Made by a program: the position numbers and the translations under genes
Assembly (NCBI GenBank): GCA_016709305.1
Contig: JADJNA010000031.1
Span: 1-55,448 of the forward strand
Direction of reading: 5' to 3'
DNA length: 55,448 bases
From: Candidatus Villigracilis saccharophilus
GTDB lineage: Bacteria; Chloroflexota; Anaerolineae; Anaerolineales; Villigracilaceae
In this document: positions 50,400-55,448 of the stretch, piece by piece
How the letters are laid out: every line of letters begins with the position of its first letter
Position numbering within the stretch: position 1 is the stretch's first letter
The notes under the pieces: generated by a model
Databases searched by the model: none
The model's input: the letters and a program-made list of their open reading frames with translations, nothing else
Told to the model about the DNA's origin: nothing

Positions 50400-50643
50400 T
50401 TAAGCCTTAAAGATCACATCCAAATACCGTTTCAATAAATCGCTGACCATACCTCGCAAAGGCAGTGTAGCCGCCATGCCATAGACTGGCGCCATCGTCC
50501 CTTTTTCTTCGGGATGCGCCTTGACGTGTTCGACCGCCTCTTTCAGGTCCGCAACGAAGCGCTGTGCCACTCCAGGCTCGGTGTGACGCAGCGTGACACA
50601 GATATGCACGCAGGTCGGTTTATGCAGCCCATTCAGACTCCAC
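50400..50643 (-). pseudogene. C-terminal end of the S1P-lyase-like gene, other side of a frameshift
   Basis: In a different frame from the main part, this piece reads WSLNGLHKPTCVHICVTLRH (starting next to KVLDYMSHK) and ends with LPLRGMVSDLLKRYLDVIFK, the expected C-terminal domain of sphingosine-1-phosphate-lyase-like enzymes. Adding one A to the AAAA run at the junction (about 50645-50648) restores one 500-residue reading frame. Confidence 0.8.
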
Positions 50644-51901
50644 TTTTGTGTGACATGTAATCCAGCACCTTGTAAACATTGATGGACTCCGACGCAAATG
50701 CCACCACAAAGAGCGGGTCACCCAGTACGTGCAATTCAGGGATCTCACGAATTCCCTTTTTGATGAACTCCGCAGTTTCAAGGATTTTTTTGGTCGCTGA
50801 AAGATATCCTTGCGCGCCAACGGATGTCATGGCAGCCCAGCAGGCCGCGCTCAATGCACCCGGACGACTGCCTGCAAAGGTAGGCGAAAAATACAATCCA
50901 CCGGGCCATTCAGTGGTTGTGTAATATTGAAAATGCCTCAATTCGTTACCACGATACAGGACAACCGAAGTTCCCTTCGCGGCATACCCATACTTATGCG
51001 TATCCGCGGACATGGAGGTCACACCAGGCAAGCGGAAATCGAACGGGGTAACCGGGTATCCCAGCTTCTCAGCCCAGGGCAGAACAAAGCCGCCAAGGCA
51101 GGCATCCACATGAAAACCGATATTATTTTGAAGGGCAAGTTCCGCTAATTCAGAGATCGGATCAATCGCGCCATGCGGGAAGGATGGTGCGGAACCGACG
51201 ATCACGATCGTGTTCGGGGTGACCGCTTTCCGCGCCGCCTCGACATCCGCGCGAAAATTCTCGTCCACCGGAATATGAATGGTCTTGATATTAAAGTATT
51301 GACTGGCTTTATCGAACGCGGCATGTGCCGTGATCGGGACGATCATCTCTGGTCTGGTAATGCCTTTTTTCTCGCGCGCCCAATCCCGATAGGTCTTCAT
51401 CGCCAGCATGATGCTCTCCGTGCCGCCTGATGTGACTGTGCCGCAGACATCCTGCCCCGCCCCGCCGAGCATATCTGCTGTCATGGCGACGATTTCAGCC
51501 TCGAATTTTGTTGCACTGGGCCACACATCCGCGTGAAGAGGATTGCTCTGTGAATTGATGGCGTAGACCTGATTTAGAAAATCAATATGTTTCTGATCGC
51601 CGTGATAAACCGCCCCTGAAACAAACCCATCCTTCCAATGCGATTCTTCCAACGCGCGCATGGATTCCATTTCGAGCAAGATTTCGGCATGACTGCGCCC
51701 GGTCTGGGGAATTTCAGTAAATCGAGTGAATTTATTTTTGTATGGTTTGGCTGAATTTTCCAACTCAACCATCACCTCGGCATATTCAGCATCGATCTTT
51801 TGACTGACGCCGGGGATGGCTTTCATTCCCTTTTCTATGGATGCCAAAAATTTTGGATTTAACTTCCCGAATTGCCTGATGATGCTGTCTTTCCAACTCA
51901 T
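50633..51901 (-). CDS. Sphingosine-1-phosphate-lyase-like PLP enzyme (main part, frameshifted near its end)
   Basis: A 422-residue frame of a PLP-dependent decarboxylase-type enzyme. The first segment SGAVYHGDQKHIDFLNQVYA and ADVWPSATKFEAEIVAMTADML is typical of S1P lyases. The substrate-loop motif is GTVTSGGTESIMLAMKTYRD. The aspartate holding PLP is in FHVDACLGGFVLPWAEKLG, and the PLP lysine is in SADTHKYGYAAKGTSVVLYR. The known reaction splits phosphorylated sphingoid bases into an aldehyde and phosphoethanolamine; the bacterial substrate is uncertain. The frame ends prematurely after YMSHKSGV owing to a one-base loss in an A run; the rest lies at 50400-50643. Confidence 0.85.
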   Translation of the reverse strand: MSWKDSIIRQFGKLNPKFLASIEKGMKAIPGVSQKIDAEYAEVMVELENSAKPYKNKFTRFTEIPQTGRSHAEILLEMESMRALEESHWKDGFVSGAVYHGDQKHIDFLNQVYAINSQSNPLHADVWPSATKFEAEIVAMTADMLGGAGQDVCGTVTSGGTESIMLAMKTYRDWAREKKGITRPEMIVPITAHAAFDKASQYFNIKTIHIPVDENFRADVEAARKAVTPNTIVIVGSAPSFPHGAIDPISELAELALQNNIGFHVDACLGGFVLPWAEKLGYPVTPFDFRLPGVTSMSADTHKYGYAAKGTSVVLYRGNELRHFQYYTTTEWPGGLYFSPTFAGSRPGALSAACWAAMTSVGAQGYLSATKKILETAEFIKKGIREIPELHVLGDPLFVVAFASESINVYKVLDYMSHKSGV

Positions 51902-51951
51902 GAATGATTCTCCTAAATTTTGAGGACCGCGGACTTATGTCCGCATTCCCG

Positions 51952-53535
51952 TTAATGCTGTCTATTCAAACGCGCGTGGATCTTGCGATTGCTTTCATAG
52001 ATCGCGACAAACTCCCTAAAAAGTTCATCGTAGATCTTGCGATGGTCAGGGTTCGGCATGTACGTTTTCACGATCTTTACATGAGTACCGATCTCTTCAT
52101 ATTTTAAATATCCTAACGACGCTGACGCCAATAATGCCGCGCCGCGCACATTCACTTCGATCGGGTCTTTGACCTGCCGTATGGGACGGTTCAACACATC
52201 CGCATGGATCTGACACCAGATATTTGACCTGGCTCCTCCGCCAACCATGTTAATGGATTCCACGGAGCGCTTGTTGAACTGTTCCACATATTTCAACAAC
52301 CAGCGTGAGTTATATGCGACCCCTTCAAAAACAGCGCGTACCATATCCGCGCGGGTTGTATTCAGCGACTGGTTATTAAACCCGCCGCGTACAAGGTGGT
52401 CATCCACTGGAGTGCGTTCTCCATACAGCCAGGGTGTAAAGATCAACTTTCCGCTGCCGGCAGGTGTGCGCTCGGCGATTTGGTCGAACAACTGATATGC
52501 ATTGGATGGTTTCGCTCCCAACGATAATTCGTCATCGGGAAACACAATATTATTTCTTAAATATTGCAGCGCTCCGCCCGCACATTCCTGCTCATTCGTA
52601 AGAAGGTAGCGTCCTGGAATGGCGGAAGGCAGCGCCGCAAGATTATGGAACAGATCAGTCTTTTTGAATGGGACATGGCAGGTCAACCAGCCAGATGTGC
52701 CGATGTACAGATGCGGCTCAAAGTCACGCACCGCTCCGGACCCGACCGCTGCGGAGTGAACATCCGGCGAGCCCATCAGCACTTTGACATCCTCGCGCAA
52801 TCCCCAGGCACGGGCTACCTCGGGGCGCAAATTTCCCAGAATCGCATTGGCAGGTTTCAGGTCAGGCAGCTTCGCGCGGTCGATTCCAGAAAGTTTTATA
52901 AGTCCGGCATGATATGTGACATTTTCAATATTGCGATTGTCTGTCAGCCAGTTCAAAGTGATCGAGTTGAAGGATGCCGCAAAATTCCCGGTTAAGCGCA
53001 AAGCGATGTAGTCCACTGGCTCAAGGAATTTATACGCGCGTTGGTAAATATCAGGGTGTTCGTATTTAAGATAAAGAATATGCGCCGTTGGATCCTTGCC
53101 CGCCTTTCCGGGGATACCGCCTGTCAACCGAATCCAATTCAAAAGTTTGGCAGCTCCATATCCCTCTATTTTCAGCGGACCGTCAACCATCTGATTTATA
53201 TAAGGAGCGCCGCGCGAATCCATCCAGATAATCGCATTCCCCAACGCAATACCATCCTGATCCACAGCCACGGTCCCCGACCACTGCGCGGTGATGGCGA
53301 CTGCGACAATTTCATCGCGTGAAATCAATTCTCTGGCAAGCAGCCGTTTCCCCGCTCTTTCGATCGCGTTCCACCAATCATCCGGGATTTGTTCCGCTCC
53401 GCCGCCGGGCGGAAGCAAGACAGGTGTCTCCTCAAATTCACTCGCTACCAACTCACCCAGTGTGGAATAAATAGCAACTTTGGGACCTGAAGTGCCCAGG
53501 TCTATTGCGAGGATAAACTTATTTTCGGCTGACAT
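51952..53535 (-). CDS. FGGY-family carbohydrate kinase
   Basis: A 527-residue sugar kinase of the xylulokinase/glycerol kinase fold. The N-terminal phosphate loop is LAIDLGTSGPKVAIYS, followed by AITAQWSGTVAVDQDG. The FGGY signature region near the C-terminus is SINMVGGGARSNIWCQIHAD. The sugar contact ALGNAIIWMDSRGAPY resembles xylulokinases, but the exact substrate cannot be read from sequence. It is followed by the lyase-like gene with 50 bases between, so the two may be co-transcribed. No transporter lies beside it. Confidence 0.88.
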   Translation of the reverse strand: MSAENKFILAIDLGTSGPKVAIYSTLGELVASEFEETPVLLPPGGGAEQIPDDWWNAIERAGKRLLARELISRDEIVAVAITAQWSGTVAVDQDGIALGNAIIWMDSRGAPYINQMVDGPLKIEGYGAAKLLNWIRLTGGIPGKAGKDPTAHILYLKYEHPDIYQRAYKFLEPVDYIALRLTGNFAASFNSITLNWLTDNRNIENVTYHAGLIKLSGIDRAKLPDLKPANAILGNLRPEVARAWGLREDVKVLMGSPDVHSAAVGSGAVRDFEPHLYIGTSGWLTCHVPFKKTDLFHNLAALPSAIPGRYLLTNEQECAGGALQYLRNNIVFPDDELSLGAKPSNAYQLFDQIAERTPAGSGKLIFTPWLYGERTPVDDHLVRGGFNNQSLNTTRADMVRAVFEGVAYNSRWLLKYVEQFNKRSVESINMVGGGARSNIWCQIHADVLNRPIRQVKDPIEVNVRGAALLASASLGYLKYEEIGTHVKIVKTYMPNPDHRKIYDELFREFVAIYESNRKIHARLNRQH

Positions 53536-53735
53536 CGGCTGCCTCGATTCTATAGATTTAAAAACCTTCGGAATGATACCGCAAACATCGGGAAAAATTA
53601 AAAACTTATTTCAGAAAATGTGTTGGCTTTCTTTTTTCGCGCTTCTATGAAGAAACTCCCCTAAATTACCACCCGGCGCGCGATCCGTCAGGCAATTTCC
53701 GTCATTCGAATGTTCCATGATCCGGGCCAGGGGAA

Positions 53736-54182
53736 TTATTTCTTCCTGCGAACATAAAGCAGTTTTTCAACCTGCGCCACAATCTGTCCCTGGCCGTCCA
53801 GAACATCCACTGAAAATACAGGTTCAATTTTCTCACCGCGATCGGCCGCGGTACGAATTTCATCTATACGTTCTCGCGTGATCTGAAAAGCCGCATTCAC
53901 AGTACCGCGTCCAGGGCTGATAAATTTGATGGAGGCCGCTTTATCCCAAACAATATAATCGGAACCCAATGCGCGCATCATGATCAACATAAACCACGGA
54001 TCGCACATCGCGTATAGCGAACCGCCAAAATGAACACCCACAATATTGCGATTGAATGCCGTCAACTTCATTTCAACATGGATCGTAAGATCATCAATCC
54101 TGCGCGAACGGATCCCGGCGCCTAAAAGCGGCGGATAAAAATTGATCAACCGTTCACGCAGGCGACTCCAAAAAGAAACCAT
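53736..54182 (-). CDS. DUF4442 (hotdog-fold) protein
   Basis: A 148-residue soluble protein of the DUF4442 type, related to hotdog-fold thioesterases. The central helix is IVGVHFGGSLYAMCDPWFML, and the beta-sheet reads YIVWDKAASIKFISPGRGTV and PVFSVDVLDGQGQIVAQVEK. The usual catalytic Asp or Glu of acyl-CoA thioesterases cannot be assigned with certainty. It lies 20 bases after the amidotransferase-like gene and is probably read with it. The 200 bases downstream, before the FGGY kinase, hold nothing I can recognise. Confidence 0.82.
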   Translation of the reverse strand: MVSFWSRLRERLINFYPPLLGAGIRSRRIDDLTIHVEMKLTAFNRNIVGVHFGGSLYAMCDPWFMLIMMRALGSDYIVWDKAASIKFISPGRGTVNAAFQITRERIDEIRTAADRGEKIEPVFSVDVLDGQGQIVAQVEKLLYVRRKK

Positions 54183-54202
54183 CTATTCGTGTTCGATCCA
54201 AA

Positions 54203-54919
54203 TCACCTGCCCGAAGCGTCTACAAAGGATTTGAAAAGCCTCTGCATGGCCGGTTGATCTGTCAGCCATTCGGGATGCCACTGTACAGCAACTGCGTATG
54301 GATGGTCGGGGATTTCCACAACTTCCACCAATCCATCCGGAGCATGACCAGCGACACGCAAACCTGGCGCAATATCCTTCAAGCCCTGATGATGCAGGCT
54401 GTTAACATTCAGGAGCGTCTCGCCAAATATCTCGGCAGAACGGGATGTCTCATCAACATTCACGGGGTGGACCAAAGTTCGACGCAAATCGCCCGGGTAG
54501 GCATGATCCAGAGCGCCTTGCAGTTGATCGTAGATATGCGTATAAAGCGTGCCGCCCAAAGCGACATTCATCACCTGTGCCCCGCGGCAAATTCCAAGCA
54601 CAGGCTTGCCTTCATTGACTGCAACGCGCATTAAACTGATTTCGGTAAAATCCCGATTATCGTCCACCTCACCAATTCTGGGGTGGTCTGCCCCGTGAAA
54701 ATAATTCAGTGAGATATCACCGCCGCCAGAGAAGAGAATCCCTGAAACACGGGAATATAGATCGAGGAAATCTTCCACAAAGAGATTTGAGGGGATCAGC
54801 ACAGGCAAACCTCCCGCCTGTATGATTGCATTTACATAAGAATGTTGCAGCGCGGTGAAGGGATGCCCATCCGAGTCTTTGCCATTACGAGTGGTGATGC
54901 CAATGAGAGGTTTTGCCAT
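54203..54919 (-). CDS. Gamma-glutamyl-gamma-aminobutyrate hydrolase-like (class I amidotransferase, C26)
   Basis: A 238-residue hydrolase of the PuuD/C26 group that removes gamma-glutamyl groups. The nucleophile cysteine is in PVLGICRGAQVMNVALGG, and the His/Glu pair is in AVAVQWHPEWLTDQ. Other family marks are GILFSGGGDISLNYF and NSLHHQGLKDIAPGLRVAG. The start is MAKPLIGITTRNGKD (54919), with GGAG just upstream; a TTG start four codons earlier is less likely. No other polyamine or GABA gene is adjacent, so the pathway is open. Confidence 0.9.
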   Translation of the reverse strand: MAKPLIGITTRNGKDSDGHPFTALQHSYVNAIIQAGGLPVLIPSNLFVEDFLDLYSRVSGILFSGGGDISLNYFHGADHPRIGEVDDNRDFTEISLMRVAVNEGKPVLGICRGAQVMNVALGGTLYTHIYDQLQGALDHAYPGDLRRTLVHPVNVDETSRSAEIFGETLLNVNSLHHQGLKDIAPGLRVAGHAPDGLVEVVEIPDHPYAVAVQWHPEWLTDQPAMQRLFKSFVDASGR

Positions 54920-54931
54920 GATCTTCTCCAA

Positions 54932-54973
54932 AATAAAAAGACCCTAAAGGTCCTGAGGACCTTTAGGGTCTTT
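54932..54973 (-). terminator. Terminator of rplS
   Basis: AAAGACCCTAAAGGTCC and GGACCTTTAGGGTCTTT form a perfect 17-bp stem around three bases, followed on the minus strand by TTATTTT. Confidence 0.92.
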
Positions 54974-54982
54974 CCAAAAGCC

Positions 54983-55330
54983 CTAGTCGAATTTTTGTTT
55001 GAGACGCGCGCTCTTGCCGGTGCGGTCGCGCATGAAGTACAACTGTGCGCGGCGAACCTTGCCATGGCGTTCAACAACGATCTTGTCAATGCGCGGTGAG
55101 CGCAGAAGGAAGGTGCGCTCCACGCCGATGCCGTTGGTAGCCATGCGGCGCACGGTTACGGACGAATCGTTGCCACCCTTGCGGAGGCGGATCACAATTC
55201 CTTTAAATTCCTGAATACGTTCGCGGTCGCCTTCTTTGATCTTGACGTGGACGCTAACGGTATCACCAGAATTCAATTGAGGAATTTTTTCATTAATTTT
55301 GGCCTCAACGGCCTTGATAAAGTCTGTCAT
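54983..55330 (-). CDS. rplS: Ribosomal protein L19
   Basis: A 115-residue protein of the large ribosomal subunit, at the interface with the small subunit. The sequence is fully typical: IPQLNSGDTVSVHVKIKEGD, RIQEFKGIVIRLRKGGNDSS, TVRRMATNGIGVERTFLLRS and RIDKIVVERHGKVRRAQLYF, ending with RTGKSARLKQKF. AAGGAAAAGCAAAA precedes the ATG. It stands alone here; its usual neighbour trmD is not in the window. The 118 bases beyond it to the window end hold only its upstream region. Confidence 0.97.
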   Translation of the reverse strand: MTDFIKAVEAKINEKIPQLNSGDTVSVHVKIKEGDRERIQEFKGIVIRLRKGGNDSSVTVRRMATNGIGVERTFLLRSPRIDKIVVERHGKVRRAQLYFMRDRTGKSARLKQKFD

Positions 55331-55448
55331 TTTTGCTTTTCCTTACAAATTTTATTGGTTTCGTGAAACGCGACGGCAGAGTATAGCACGCATTTTCTGT
55401 TTATACAAGGACTTATTTTCGAATGTCAATGCAAAGTAGAAATGTCCC

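Overview
The window looks like a chromosomal segment of a Chloroflexota bacterium, most likely class Anaerolineae. This is judged from gene content and style: SEDS and FHA genes in an actinobacterial-like order, an SufCBDSU cluster with an SufR-type regulator, secreted SH3-like proteins with TP-rich linkers, a K+-independent H+-pyrophosphatase, nSTAND-WD40 proteins, and short intergenic palindromes containing GTCATTGCGA. It is an inference, because no marker was compared with a database. Genes are dense on both strands, with many clear stem-loop terminators and several near-consensus TTGACA/TATAAT promoters.

Layout. 1-2433: an IS element (11-bp terminal inverted repeats, DDE transposase) abuts a decayed membrane-protein gene. 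2.6-7.5 kb: H+-pyrophosphatase, an A-type Fe-S carrier, two SH3-like secreted proteins (one with an in-frame stop) and a zinc-ribbon protein. 7.6-12.3 kb: a cell-envelope operon of FhaA-like, FhaB-like, MTA phosphorylase and a RodA/FtsW-PBP fusion whose transpeptidase half has lost its catalytic motifs. 12.3-16.8 kb: ferredoxin, PAS protein, Mn-type superoxide dismutase, an EamA transporter and a gluconokinase-YbaK fusion. 16.8-20.7 kb: LCP protein and the glycogen pair malQ-glgA. 20.7-21.8 kb: an integrase remnant, a tRNA 3' fragment and tRNA-His, followed by a GNAT gene and hisS. 23.5-26.1 kb: small housekeeping enzymes.

26.2-30.7 kb holds a promoter-driven two-gene unit, a TIR protein followed by an nSTAND-NTPase with 14 WD40 blades. 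Both carry a similar Gly/Asn-rich VGNI..GGN segment, which makes this a candidate NAD-depleting immune system; its WD40 gene has a TAG exactly at a blade tryptophan. 32.3-42.9 kb is the Fe-S assembly region: sufC-B-D-(unknown)-S-U-Rieske on the minus strand and sufR-sufT on the plus strand, separated by a broken secreted phosphatase gene. The sufC and sufR promoters share the same inverted-repeat operator, GTCAATAT-N18-ATATTGAC, over the -35 box, so SufR probably controls both.

43.0-50.3 kb is a probable sulfur-respiration locus: an XRE-cupin regulator divergent from an ArsR gene, an octaheme cytochrome of the tetrathionate-reductase type, a seven-haem cytochrome fused to a cytochrome b domain, and two YeeE/YedE (thiosulfate-uptake type) membrane proteins, the second fused to a rhodanese-like domain without its cysteine. 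50.4-55.3 kb holds a sphingosine-1-phosphate-lyase-like enzyme (broken by one frameshift), an FGGY kinase, a DUF4442 protein, a class I glutamine amidotransferase-like hydrolase and ribosomal protein L19.

Six genes are interrupted by single-base-type lesions or deletions, two of them at A homopolymers. Some of these may be consensus errors in a long-read assembly rather than true pseudogenes.
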